Positions 7,796 through 15,562 are shown, counted from the first letter of the stretch. The stretch: DNA of 22,179 nucleotides from JABFRJ01 sp031409695 (GCA_031409695.1 JANNXS010000209.1:1-22179); one strand, 5' to 3'. Notes: generated by a model not told the origin, from the letters alone. Numbers and translations: made by a program.

Positions 7796-9508
7796 GTGAC
7801 CCGTACCGCTCGTATTTCCCGGATGATCGCTGGTGCCGCGGCAACTGTTGCTGCGGGCGCGCTCGGCAACGTGTCTCAAGTGCAGGCCCAGGGTGCGAAT
7901 ACAGCAACGCAGGTCTCGCCGCTGCCCACCCGCAAGGCTGAACCACAGCGCCGCCTCCCAACACCTACGACAACCGACGACGACGATACGACACCTGCCA
8001 CGCAGCCGAACATCGTGAAACCCGCCGGGGGAACGGACACCGGCGACGGCACTGGGCTATCTGGGTCAGGCCAATCCGGACCAAACTCGGGCGACGCAGA
8101 CGACGGCGACGATCCAGCGAGCCTCCAGGCACGCCGAAACATGGATGGCCAGCCGATGGTCGGCCGCGAAAGCGACCCCAATCAAGACGGCATCCCACAA
8201 GTCGGCGAACCCGAACCGCTGATCAAAGACGGCGAACCCGATACCGGCCGCGATCCACGCAGCAAAGCCGACATTGACGCTTTCGAAAGACCGGCGGCTG
8301 GCTACGATGCCGTGGCCTTCCAGATCGAACTGGACCCGATCCTCGACCGCCGCCCGACACGACTTGCCCGCTTTGAGCCCTACGACCCCATCGGCATCAA
8401 GCGTGGCACGTGGATTATCTTCCCGGAAATCGACGTCAGCGTCGGTGCGACAAACAACGTGCGTCGGTCTCCCAACGGCCGGGCGTCGGCTGTGTTTGAG
8501 GAGCGCCCAACGGTCCGCGCGGTGACCAATTGGCGCGTTCATGCCCTTGAACTGAAAGCCACGGGTCTCGCCTCTGCCTTCCCAGGGTTTGCCACCGAAA
8601 ACGACACCGCCGCATCGCTTGAAGCCCGTGGTCGATATGACTTTTCCAAGCGCACCAATGTCGAGGTGTTGGTTTCGACGGCGTTGTCACAAGAGGCGCG
8701 CTCGGCGCCGAACGCCGACGACGCCGCGCGCAATCGGACAAACATTGTAACGACCCGCGCCGCGACCTCGTTTAACCATCGCTTCAATCGTCTCGCCGTG
8801 CAGCTGCGGGGCGGGATCAGCGATGTCGATTACGGCCGCGGCACGACGATCACGGGAAGCGCCATCGACAACCGGTCTCGCAACTTCGAGCAACGTGATA
8901 CAGGCGGGCGCGTGACATGGGAATTCACACCGACGCTGTTTGCCTTCACCGACGTCGCTCTCAACGACCGACATTACGCGACCACCCCAGTTGACGGCAT
9001 CAAGCGCGATTCATGGGGCTATCGTGCTGTCACCGGCATTTCCTTTGGCAACGTTGGCCGCATCTGGCGCGGCGAACTCGGCGTTGGGTTTGGCGCCCAG
9101 ACTCCGGGGGACGCACGCATCTTGTCGACCAGCGGCGTGATCGTGGATGCGAACCTTGCCTACCGGGCAAGCGAACTCACGTCGTTGTTGTTCACGGCGC
9201 GGACCGACTTCAACGATTCGACCACGGTTGGCCAATCAGGCTCTTTGGCGCGGACCGCAGGCGTCGAATTGCGCCACGCCTTCCGCCGCCATCTGATCGC
9301 AACGGCCGCCGTCACCCACACGATGACGGATTATCAGGGCGTGTCGCTCCGAGAACGTGACACGACAGCAAACCTTGGCGCCGAGTATTTCCTCAACCAG
9401 ACCACAACGCTCTATTCGCGCTACAGCCATACCTGGTTCGATACGACGACGCCGGGCGGCGACTACGCCATCGACAGCATACGTTTTGGCGTGCGCATCC
9501 GGCAGTGA
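7796..9508 (+). CDS. Outer-membrane beta-barrel protein with Asp-rich N-terminal linker (beta-barrel porin 2 type)
   Basis: Encodes about 570 residues from GTG 7796, with AAGG 9 bases upstream; GTG 7757 and ATG 7823 are alternatives. Residues 1-31 form a signal peptide (basic TRTARISR, then an Ala-rich core ending VQA). Residues 55-152 are an acidic, Pro/Gly/Asp-rich low-complexity linker with runs such as TTTDDDDTT, DADDGDDP and DPNQDGIPQVGE, resembling thrombospondin type-3 calcium loops. From about residue 193 the chain alternates polar and hydrophobic residues in amphipathic strands (GTWIIFPEIDVSVGATNNV onward), ending in a terminal strand IRFGVRIRQ. This suits the outer-membrane barrel family (DUF2320/BBP2_2) common in alphaproteobacteria, whose function is unknown. 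Calcium binding is inference. The VWA gene follows 130 bp downstream on the same strand. Confidence 0.75.
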   Translation: MTRTARISRMIAGAAATVAAGALGNVSQVQAQGANTATQVSPLPTRKAEPQRRLPTPTTTDDDDTTPATQPNIVKPAGGTDTGDGTGLSGSGQSGPNSGDADDGDDPASLQARRNMDGQPMVGRESDPNQDGIPQVGEPEPLIKDGEPDTGRDPRSKADIDAFERPAAGYDAVAFQIELDPILDRRPTRLARFEPYDPIGIKRGTWIIFPEIDVSVGATNNVRRSPNGRASAVFEERPTVRAVTNWRVHALELKATGLASAFPGFATENDTAASLEARGRYDFSKRTNVEVLVSTALSQEARSAPNADDAARNRTNIVTTRAATSFNHRFNRLAVQLRGGISDVDYGRGTTITGSAIDNRSRNFEQRDTGGRVTWEFTPTLFAFTDVALNDRHYATTPVDGIKRDSWGYRAVTGISFGNVGRIWRGELGVGFGAQTPGDARILSTSGVIVDANLAYRASELTSLLFTARTDFNDSTTVGQSGSLARTAGVELRHAFRRHLIATAAVTHTMTDYQGVSLRERDTTANLGAEYFLNQTTTLYSRYSHTWFDTTTPGGDYAIDSIRFGVRIRQ

Positions 9509-9638
9509 TGCATCATCAATCCGCTCGAACTCACTGGCTCTGGACGGATCAAGTATCCTGGCGGCCTGTTCCTACCGAAACACCCACCCGCGTGCCAAAA
9601 GAGCAGGATACTGACAACACCGTCCACGGAGATTTGTG

Positions 9639-10976
9639 ATGTCGATCCGCTCAACCCCGTATTTTCTGGCCGCGATCGCCGCCGCCACCCTTTCCAGTGC
9701 CACGCTGGCCCATGCCGACCGCAGTGTCCTGGTGGTGCTCGACGCGTCGGGCAGCATGACACAAAAACTTGCCGATGGTCAGACGCGTTTCGACGCCGCC
9801 AAGGTGGCCATCGGGGAGCAGCTGTCTATGACCGCAGACGCCCAGCGCATCGGATTGCGCGTCTACGGTCACCAGTCGGCGACAAGCGCGCGCAATTGTG
9901 ACGACACCGCGCTTGTGACGCCGATGGGCACAGCCCGAACCACCCGCTTGGCAATTGTGAATGCCATGAAGCCACTGTCAGCGCAGGGCTATACGCCGAT
10001 CACGCTGTCGCTTGAGAAAGCCGCGGGCGATCTGATGGCCGAGACAGCCGACGAGAAAGTCATCGTGCTAGTCAGCGATGGTCGCGAAACCTGCAAAGGC
10101 GACCCGTGCGCAACCGCCAGGGCTATGGCAGTGGCCGACGCGTCGCTGGTCATTCACACGATCGGTTTTGGCGTTGATACGGCTGCGCGCATGCAACTGC
10201 AGTGCATCGCCAGTGTTGCGCGCGGCAAATACTTCGACGCCGACAGTGGCAAATCATTGGGTGATCGGCTCGGTCAGGCAACGCTGCAGGCAGCCAATCC
10301 AGCGCCTTCGACGGCATTGGCCCAGATCACCGACGCCAAACCTGCGACAGGTCGCATCTACGTGCCGAAGCTGGATGGTCCCGGTGCGGAATTCGACATC
10401 CTCGATCCCGTCACGGGCGACGCCGTTGAAAGCACCGGCCGCATGTACAGCGGCGGCGCTGTCGTGAAACCCGGCATCTATAACCTCCGCCTGTTGAACG
10501 GACTGTGGCGCGGCATCGAAGTCAAAGCTGGCGCAGCTACCGTTGTCCAGCCAGGTTTCCTCGTGTTCAAAGGCGGCAACGCCCTGCACCGGGACCTGTT
10601 CAAAATGATCGACGCCGAAACGGGCGAAGAACTTGGCGATAGCGTTATTCATGCCTTCGCGCGGCACGCCATGATCCCCGGCCGCTTTCATATCGAAGTG
10701 CAGGGCATGCCGCTGTTTAGAGACGTCGAGTTCAAGCCGGGCGAAGTGACCGTGCTCGACGTGGCTCTCGTACGGCTCGACGACGCAAAGTACGGCGATA
10801 AAAATCACCTATATCGGCTTTCGACTGAAGACGGCGCGTTCAGCCGCTCAATGATTGTCGGCCAGCCGACCACACTCCCGCCGGGGCGCTACAGGATACA
10901 AGATACCAACGACGACAAGCGCGAGCCTATCACGATTGATGTCAAAGGCGGCGCAACGAACGTGATCTATCCATGA
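9639..10976 (+). CDS. Exported von Willebrand factor A (VWA) domain protein
   Basis: Encodes 445 residues from ATG 9639, with GGAG 6 bases upstream. Residues 1-26 are a signal peptide ending AHA. The VWA domain starts at once: VLVVLDASGSM (35-40) holds the DxSxS of the metal-ion-dependent adhesion site, YTPI contributes the Thr, and VLVSDGRETC the Asp, so the MIDAS is complete. Paired cysteines (RNCDD, ETCKGDPC, LQCIA) suggest periplasmic disulfides. After residue 240 come repeated beta-rich modules, each with a PG(I/R)Y or PGRF turn (KPGIYNLRLLNG, IPGRFHIEVQG, PPGRYRIQDTN), resembling carboxypeptidase-regulatory or PEGA-like folds. Role unknown; presumably metal-dependent ligand binding in the envelope. 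It may be transcribed with the barrel gene before it. It converges on serA, 64 bp away. Confidence 0.85.
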   Translation: MSIRSTPYFLAAIAAATLSSATLAHADRSVLVVLDASGSMTQKLADGQTRFDAAKVAIGEQLSMTADAQRIGLRVYGHQSATSARNCDDTALVTPMGTARTTRLAIVNAMKPLSAQGYTPITLSLEKAAGDLMAETADEKVIVLVSDGRETCKGDPCATARAMAVADASLVIHTIGFGVDTAARMQLQCIASVARGKYFDADSGKSLGDRLGQATLQAANPAPSTALAQITDAKPATGRIYVPKLDGPGAEFDILDPVTGDAVESTGRMYSGGAVVKPGIYNLRLLNGLWRGIEVKAGAATVVQPGFLVFKGGNALHRDLFKMIDAETGEELGDSVIHAFARHAMIPGRFHIEVQGMPLFRDVEFKPGEVTVLDVALVRLDDAKYGDKNHLYRLSTEDGAFSRSMIVGQPTTLPPGRYRIQDTNDDKREPITIDVKGGATNVIYP

Positions 10977-11006
10977 CTGGAGAGGACACAGGCAATAGCC
11001 AGGGCC

Positions 11007-11030
11007 GGCCCGAAGCTCATGCTTCGCGCC
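11007..11030. terminator. Hairpin between the convergent VWA and serA genes
   Basis: CGAAGC-TCAT-GCTTCG (11011-11026) is a perfect 6-bp stem with a four-base loop. It is extended by GGC/GCC after one mismatch, and sits between two convergent stop codons. There is no T run on either strand, so termination is likely at best for both genes through a symmetric hairpin. Confidence 0.4.
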
Positions 11031-11040
11031 GTCTTCGCCG

Positions 11041-12636
11041 TCAAAACCGCAACCGGTTCACCCGCTTTACCTGCGGTAGCGCCTTGATCTCGGACAGTAC
11101 TTTTTCGCTGACCGCTTCATCCGTCGCGACGATGCAAATGGCCTCGCCACCGGGGCCGTCGCGGCCGAGGTTCATGGTGGCGATGTTCACGCCCGCCTCA
11201 CCCATGACACCGCCGAAGCGCCCGATGAAACCCGGCTTATCGGCGTTACGGACAAACAACATGTGCGGCGCCACCTCGAATTCCATATCAATGTCGCGCA
11301 CCTGGATGATGCGTGGGCGGCCGTCGGAAAACACCGTGCCAGCAACGGCGCGGTCGTAATCGTCCGTCTCCACCGTAAGCTTGATATAGCTCTCGTAGAT
11401 GCCGTCTTGGCCGCGCTTGGTTTCTTCGATCTTGATACCGCGCTCCTGGGCAACCGTCACGGCTGAGACCATGTTGATGCTGTCGGCGAGCATGGGTTTT
11501 AAGACCGACGCTACGGCAACCGCCGTCATGGGCTTGACGTTCAACTCAGCGACAGCGCCCGAGTAGGTGAGCTTGATGCCTTTGATGCGCACATCCGTCA
11601 GCTGGCCGGCAAACAAGCCGAGTTGCTCGGCGAGCTTGATGAAAGGCGTCAGGCGCGGCGCCTCCTCCGCCGTGATGGACGGAAAATTGACGGCATTCGA
11701 AATGGCACCTTTGAGCAGATAATCAGACATTTGCTCGGCAATCTGGAGCGCGACGTTTTCCTGCGCCTCACCCGTGGCCGCACCCAGGTGTGGCGTACAG
11801 ATCAGATTTGGAACCCCAAACAGCGGATTTTCTTTGGCGGGTTCATCGAGGAATACGTCGAGGGCGGCGCCGGCCACGTGGCCCGACTTCAGCGCGTCCA
11901 ACAGAGCTTTCTCATCGATCAACCCACCGCGTGCACAGTTGATAATGCGCATGCCTTTCTTGCACAGAGCCAGCGCGCGGGCGTCCACGATGTTGCGTGT
12001 CTTCTCGATCAGCGGCGTATGCAGGGTGATGAAATCTGCGCGTTTGAACAGGTCATCCAACTCGACCTTTTCGACGCCAAGTTGCTGCGCCCGCTCGGGC
12101 GACAGAAACGGATCAAAAGCGACAACACGCATCTTCAAGCCAATGGCGCGGTCTGCAACGATGGCGCCGATGTTGCCGCAACCGATGACGCCAAGCGTCT
12201 TGTTGTAGAGTTCGACGCCGAGAAAGCGGTTCTTTTCCCACTTGCCAGCCTGTGTCGAGCGATCAGCTTCGGGGATTTGGCGGGCCAGCGCCATCATCAT
12301 GGAAATGGCGTGTTCAGCCGTGGTGATTGAGTTACCGAACGGTGTGTTCATGACGATCACGCCTTTGGCGGTCGCGGCTTTGATGTCGACGTTGTCGACG
12401 CCGATGCCGGCACGACCGATGACACGCAGCTTGGTCGCGGCCTTGAGCAGCTTTTCGGTCGCCTTGGTGGCCGAGCGAACCGCGAGACCGTCATAGTCGC
12501 CAATGATCGCCTCCAGGTCCTCTTTCGAGAGGCCGACCTTCATGTCGACCTCGATGCCGCGCTCTTTGAAGATGGCAACGGCTGCGGGCGATAAGGCATC
12601 GGCGATAAGAACGCGGGGTGTGGCGGATTTGGACAT
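11041..12636 (-). CDS. serA: D-3-phosphoglycerate dehydrogenase, long (type I) form
   Basis: Encodes 531 residues from ATG at 12634-12636, with AGGTG 5 bases upstream. It catalyses NAD-dependent oxidation of 3-phosphoglycerate to 3-phosphohydroxypyruvate, the committed step of serine synthesis. Visible landmarks: RVIGRAGIGVDNVD (71-84), nucleotide-binding GCGNIG (152-157), catalytic Arg 236 in CARGGLIDE, Glu 265 in FLDEP and His 283 in TPHLGAATGE. These are the same residue numbers as the triad of human PHGDH. The allosteric-substrate-binding region follows, with a C-terminal ACT domain (MLFVRNADKPGFIGRFGG...). The C-terminal domain may confer serine sensitivity, which varies among type I enzymes. 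It lies downstream of serC across a 232-bp repeat-filled spacer. Confidence 0.96.
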   Translation of the reverse strand: MSKSATPRVLIADALSPAAVAIFKERGIEVDMKVGLSKEDLEAIIGDYDGLAVRSATKATEKLLKAATKLRVIGRAGIGVDNVDIKAATAKGVIVMNTPFGNSITTAEHAISMMMALARQIPEADRSTQAGKWEKNRFLGVELYNKTLGVIGCGNIGAIVADRAIGLKMRVVAFDPFLSPERAQQLGVEKVELDDLFKRADFITLHTPLIEKTRNIVDARALALCKKGMRIINCARGGLIDEKALLDALKSGHVAGAALDVFLDEPAKENPLFGVPNLICTPHLGAATGEAQENVALQIAEQMSDYLLKGAISNAVNFPSITAEEAPRLTPFIKLAEQLGLFAGQLTDVRIKGIKLTYSGAVAELNVKPMTAVAVASVLKPMLADSINMVSAVTVAQERGIKIEETKRGQDGIYESYIKLTVETDDYDRAVAGTVFSDGRPRIIQVRDIDMEFEVAPHMLFVRNADKPGFIGRFGGVMGEAGVNIATMNLGRDGPGGEAICIVATDEAVSEKVLSEIKALPQVKRVNRLRF

Positions 12637-12670
12637 GGTGCACCTGTGAGAATTTTGCGCATTCGTTGCC

Positions 12671-12857
12671 CACCCAAAGCTGTCACCCCACCCACCGTGC
12701 GCCGCACGCGAAGCATGACGTGGGTGGGGCCCAGTATTCCGCTTGCTCTGCGATCGCGGGGTTGGCTGGTGTTGCGACGGTCGCAATCCTATTGCGCCGG
12801 TCGCGACCGCTGGACCATGGGTCCCAGGCACGAGGCCTGGGATGACATTGGTGGGTG
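12671..12857. repeat. Pair of inverted palindromic repeats (BIME-like) in the serC-serA spacer
   Basis: Copy 1 (plus orientation, from 12671) has a head CACCCAAAGCTGTCA, a 10-bp stem (12686-12695 with 12720-12729, perfect) and tail CCCA. Copy 2 runs in the opposite orientation and ends near 12857. It has the head CACCCACCAATGTCA on the minus strand, an 8-bp stem (12822-12829 with 12835-12842, loop ACGAG) and tail CCCATGG. The two copies lie tail to tail about 80 bp apart. The arrangement resembles bacterial interspersed mosaic elements built from REP sequences. A third copy lies at the right window edge. No tyrosine-type REP transposase is visible in the window. Confidence 0.75.
12774..12804. 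repeat. Central hairpin between the two inverted repeats
   Basis: GCGACGGTCGCAA (12774-12786) and TTGCGCCGGTCGC (12792-12804) pair over 13 positions with two mismatches around a 5-base loop. With the two flanking repeats, most of the spacer between serC and serA can fold into three successive hairpins. Confidence 0.55.
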
Positions 12858-12868
12858 AGGCTATGGCG

Positions 12869-14035
12869 TCAGCTTAACTTCGCTCTCTCCGTTAGAAACG
12901 CCCACTCGAGCCACGGCACCAACGCCGCGACGTCGCTCTTCTCGACAGTTGAGCCGCACCAGATGCGCAATCCAGGGGGAGCGTCGCGATAGTAGGCGAT
13001 GTCGTTGGCGGCGCCTTCCTTGTCGAGCGCGCCTGCGACGGCCTTAGCAAAGGCTGCCTGCGCGTCGGCAGACAAGGCCGTGATTTTTGGATCAGTAAAA
13101 CGCATACAGACGCTGGTGTTCGAGCGCGTTGCCGGATCGACGGCGAGATTTTCAACCCAGGGTGTCCCGGCCATCCAGTCAAACAGTACCTTCGCGTTGG
13201 CATCCGCACGCTCGCGCAGGCCAGCAGCGCCGCCAACCGTCTCGGCCCAGGCAAGGGCATCGAGATAGTCCTCGAGTGCCAGCATCGATGGCGTGTTGAT
13301 CGTCTCGCCCTCGAACACCTCTTTCATAAACTTACCGCCTTTGGTGAGGCGGAAGATCTTCGGTAACGGCCACGCTGGCGTGTAGCTTTCGAGCCGTTGC
13401 ACGGCGCGGGGTGACAGGATCAGCATGCCGTGTGCGGCTTCGCTGCCGAGCACCTTTTGCCAGCTGAACGTGAACACATCGACCTTCGACCAATCGACGG
13501 CCTGCGCGAACGCCGACGACGTTGCATCGACAAATGTCAGACCTTCGCGGTTCGCTGGTATCCAATTGTAATTCTGAATTTTTACGCCCGAAGTCGTGCC
13601 ATTAGCGGTGAACAGCACGTCATGCGTGAAGTCGATCTGGCCCAGGTCCGGCAGGTGGCCATAGTCCGCTTTGATAACGCGCGCATCTTTCAGCTTCAGC
13701 TGTTTGACAACATCTGTCACCCAGCCTTCGCCGAAACTCTCCCAAGCCAGGGCATCAACAGGGCGTTGCCCCAACATGGTCCACATGGCCATTTCATAGG
13801 CGCCGGTATCGGAGGCGGGCACGATGGCGCAGTGATAATCGGAGGGCAAGCCAAGCAGCGTTTTGGTCTTGTCGATGGCGAGTTTCAGGCGCGCCTTGCC
13901 GTCCTTCGCGCGGTGCGAGCGGGCAAGAAAAGCATTATCGAGGGCTTGGAGCGTCCATCCGGGACGTTTGGCGCAGGGGCCGGACGAGAAATGCGGAATG
14001 CGCGGCTTTAAGCCCGGTTTGGTGATCTCAGACAT
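12869..14035 (-). CDS. serC: Phosphoserine aminotransferase, Methanosarcina/alphaproteobacterial type
   Basis: Encodes 388 residues from ATG at 14033-14035, with GGAAGGA 5 bases upstream. The PLP enzyme converts 3-phosphohydroxypyruvate plus glutamate to phosphoserine; it may also act in pyridoxal phosphate synthesis. Family marks: HFSSGPCAKRPGW at the start, PASDTGAYEMAMW (81-95), FTANGTTSGVKI (152-162), VDATSSAFA, and FSWQKVLGSEAAHGM, where Lys 194 should form the Schiff base with PLP. The sequence is longer than and different from E. coli SerC and fits the SerC subgroup typical of alphaproteobacteria and Methanosarcina. It is transcribed ahead of serA, so the two genes give steps two and one of the pathway. 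A two-hairpin leader precedes it. Confidence 0.95.
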   Translation of the reverse strand: MSEITKPGLKPRIPHFSSGPCAKRPGWTLQALDNAFLARSHRAKDGKARLKLAIDKTKTLLGLPSDYHCAIVPASDTGAYEMAMWTMLGQRPVDALAWESFGEGWVTDVVKQLKLKDARVIKADYGHLPDLGQIDFTHDVLFTANGTTSGVKIQNYNWIPANREGLTFVDATSSAFAQAVDWSKVDVFTFSWQKVLGSEAAHGMLILSPRAVQRLESYTPAWPLPKIFRLTKGGKFMKEVFEGETINTPSMLALEDYLDALAWAETVGGAAGLRERADANAKVLFDWMAGTPWVENLAVDPATRSNTSVCMRFTDPKITALSADAQAAFAKAVAGALDKEGAANDIAYYRDAPPGLRIWCGSTVEKSDVAALVPWLEWAFLTERAKLS

Positions 14036-14074
14036 AACTATCCTTCCAGATAGATGCCTCTCGGTGGGGAGAGG
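14036..14074 (-). promoter_or_regulatory. Two-hairpin leader of serC, candidate serC RNA motif
   Basis: In the serC mRNA sense, hairpin 1 is CCUCUC-CCCACC-GAGAGG (14074 down to 14057, 6 bp). After a 3-base gap, hairpin 2 is CUAUC-UGGAAG-GAUAG (14053 down to 14038, 5 bp), 2 bases before the AUG. The Shine-Dalgarno GGAAGGA lies in the loop and 3' arm of hairpin 2, so folding could limit ribosome access. A conserved 'serC' RNA motif upstream of serC is described for alphaproteobacteria; assigning this leader to it is from memory of that motif and needs a covariance-model check. A chance resemblance to generic CTCTCC-type intergenic repeats is possible. Confidence 0.5.
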
Positions 14075-14121
14075 TGGCCCGCAACGCGGATACGCGAAGC
14101 GGCCGGGTCGCGTCAATGTGT

Positions 14122-14153
14122 GCAAACCGGGCGCGCAAACCGGGCGCGCAAAC
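14122..14153. repeat. 13-bp tandem repeat between serC and yghU
   Basis: GCAAACCGGGCGC occurs twice perfectly, followed by GCAAAC of a third unit, in the 196-bp divergent spacer. It may lie within the promoter region of either gene; no binding site is recognised in it. Confidence 0.8.
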
Positions 14154-14231
14154 TGCCCCGCCCCGTTGTCGGGGGTCGGCCTGCGGCCTATAGAGTTTCA
14201 ATTCCCATCCATCCAAACCCGGATCACCCTG

Positions 14232-15098
14232 ATGACCGACGCCTATGTGCCACCTAAAGTATGGACGTGGGACAAGGAGAGCGGTGGCCGTTTTGCCAAT
14301 ATCAACCGTCCCATCGCAGGACCAACGCACGAGAAAGTACTGCCCGACGGCAAGCATCCGATTCAACTTTATTCGCTCGGCACGCCCAACGGCGTCAAAG
14401 TGACGATCATGCTCGAAGAGCTGCTGGCGCTTGGCCACACGGGCGCTGAGTATGATGCCTGGCTGATCAAAATCGGCGACGGCATGCAGTTCGAATCGGG
14501 CTTCGTTGAGGCCAATCCGAACTCAAAGATCCCCGCCATGATGGATCACAGCGTCAAGCCGGTGCAACGCATCTTCGAATCCGGATCAATGCTGGTCTAT
14601 CTCTCGGAAAAATTCGGCGGCGCGTTCCTGCCGACGGATTTGGCCAAGCGCACTGAGACGATGAACTGGCTGTTCTGGCAGATGGGCAGCGCGCCATTTC
14701 TCGGCGGTGGATTTGGCCACTTTTACGCCTACGCGCCGATGAAAATCGAATACGCGATTAACCGCTACGCCATGGAAACAAAACGGCAGATGGACGTTCT
14801 CGACCGCCACCTCGCCGTGCACACGTACATGGCTGGCGACGTCTACACGATTGCCGATATGGCGATCTGGCCGTGGTATGGCGCGCTTGCCAAAGGCTTG
14901 CTGTATGAAGCCGGTGAGTTCTTGGCGGTCCATGACTACAAGAATGTGCTGCGCTGGGCCGAAATCGTCGGCGCCCGGCCGGCGGTGAAACGCGGCCGCA
15001 TGGTCAACCGCGTGACGGGCGACCCGAAATCCCAACTGCATGAGCGCCACGATGCGAGCGACTTCGACACCAAGACGCAAGATAAGATCGGCGGGTAA
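14232..15098 (+). CDS. yghU: YghU-type glutathione transferase / disulfide-bond reductase
   Basis: Encodes 288 residues, the same length as E. coli YghU, and near-identical in motif order: KVWTWDKESGGRFANINRP at the start, then GPTHEKVLPDGKHPIQLYSLGTPNG, a GST N-terminal thioredoxin-like fold with NPNSKIPAMMDH and the glutathione-binding FESGSML. The all-helical C-terminal domain has KRTETMNWLFWQMG, GGFGHFYAYAP and YTIADMAIWPWYG, and the chain ends LHERHDASDFDT. YghU binds two glutathiones and reduces disulfides with little classical transferase activity. ATG 14232 is where homology begins, though the frame is open far upstream; the ribosome site is weak. It is divergent from serC. Confidence 0.95.
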   Translation: MTDAYVPPKVWTWDKESGGRFANINRPIAGPTHEKVLPDGKHPIQLYSLGTPNGVKVTIMLEELLALGHTGAEYDAWLIKIGDGMQFESGFVEANPNSKIPAMMDHSVKPVQRIFESGSMLVYLSEKFGGAFLPTDLAKRTETMNWLFWQMGSAPFLGGGFGHFYAYAPMKIEYAINRYAMETKRQMDVLDRHLAVHTYMAGDVYTIADMAIWPWYGALAKGLLYEAGEFLAVHDYKNVLRWAEIVGARPAVKRGRMVNRVTGDPKSQLHERHDASDFDTKTQDKIGG

Positions 15099-15119
15099 GC
15101 GGCGAGGCCTTTGCGGCAA

Positions 15120-15548
15120 ATGGGTGCCTCGTTGACGTCAACCGCACACCTCGTCCGGCAGAACATCGCGTCTGGCGACGTGATTGTTTTGCGTCATGCC
15201 GCAGAGCAGTTGAAGCGGCGGGATATTGCCGTTGAGACTGTCTTGGCCGGCGCAAGGTCCGGCGAAGTGATTGAGGATTATCCCCATGATGACGACGGGC
15301 CGGCTGTGCTGATGTTGCAGCTCGATCATGCAGGCCGTGCGCTGCACGTCGTCTGGCGCATCGAGGCGGCGACCGCCGGCCCGGTGCTATTGGTAACGGC
15401 GTACCGTCCGGACCCCGCACATTGGGGCCGCGATTTTCGCAAGCGCCTAACGCCGGACACAGACACGAGCGGCACAGGGTCACTGCAAAGTACTGGGCAA
15501 AGTACTGGGCAAAGTACTGGGTCTTGGAAAAGAACGGGCTTAAAATAG
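15120..15548 (+). CDS. DUF4258 domain protein with a repeat-derived C-terminal tail
   Basis: Encodes about 142 residues from ATG 15120; TTG 15111 is an alternative. The core LRHAAEQLKRRDIAVETVLAG...GEVIEDYPHDDDGPAVLMLQ...RALHVVWRIEA...LVTAYRPDPAHWG matches the small DUF4258 domain: an RHA helix, the EVIEDYP turn and the TAYRPD strand. Members elsewhere are often found next to YgiT-type zinc-finger proteins, which suggests a toxin-antitoxin connection, but no such partner is here. After about residue 110 the chain is unrelated to the domain and includes QSTG three times from a 12-bp tandem repeat, so the original stop may have been lost or moved. It starts 21 bp after yghU and ends 14 bp before the next gene; co-transcription is likely. 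Confidence 0.72.
   Translation: MGASLTSTAHLVRQNIASGDVIVLRHAAEQLKRRDIAVETVLAGARSGEVIEDYPHDDDGPAVLMLQLDHAGRALHVVWRIEAATAGPVLLVTAYRPDPAHWGRDFRKRLTPDTDTSGTGSLQSTGQSTGQSTGSWKRTGLK
15486..15521. repeat. Three perfect 12-bp tandem repeats in the DUF4258 gene
   Basis: CAAAGTACTGGG is repeated three times exactly. The 12-bp unit keeps the reading frame and encodes QSTG in the DUF4258 tail. Slippage would change the tail length without a frameshift. Confidence 0.95.
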
Positions 15549-15562
15549 TACAGGATCTCCCC

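Noticed and set aside
7528..7869. Minus-strand open frame with GFEPTAFGLGIRRS.
   Set aside because: Also a translation across the tRNA-Arg gene, in another frame; no domain and no neighbour support.
10254..10808. Minus-strand open frame of 184 codons inside the VWA gene.
   Set aside because: Antisense to a gene with signal peptide and complete MIDAS motif; no independent evidence of coding.
11623..12330. A 235-codon plus-strand open frame inside serA.
   Set aside because: Antisense shadow of a gene with complete catalytic motifs; composition is Arg/Gln/Gly-rich and has no recognisable fold, as expected in GC-rich DNA.
12637..12831. Upstream extension of the serA frame through the spacer.
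   Set aside because: The sequence is repeat DNA; SerA homology starts at MSKSATPRVLIAD with a suitable ribosome site at 12636.
12671..12857. CRISPR array or riboswitch in the serC-serA spacer.
   Set aside because: There are only two inverted copies with different stems and no regular spacer-repeat order, and no aptamer family is recognised.
13863..14231. Upstream extension of the yghU frame by 123 codons.
   Set aside because: It crosses the serC start, leader and spacer; YghU homology and typical length begin exactly at ATG 14232.
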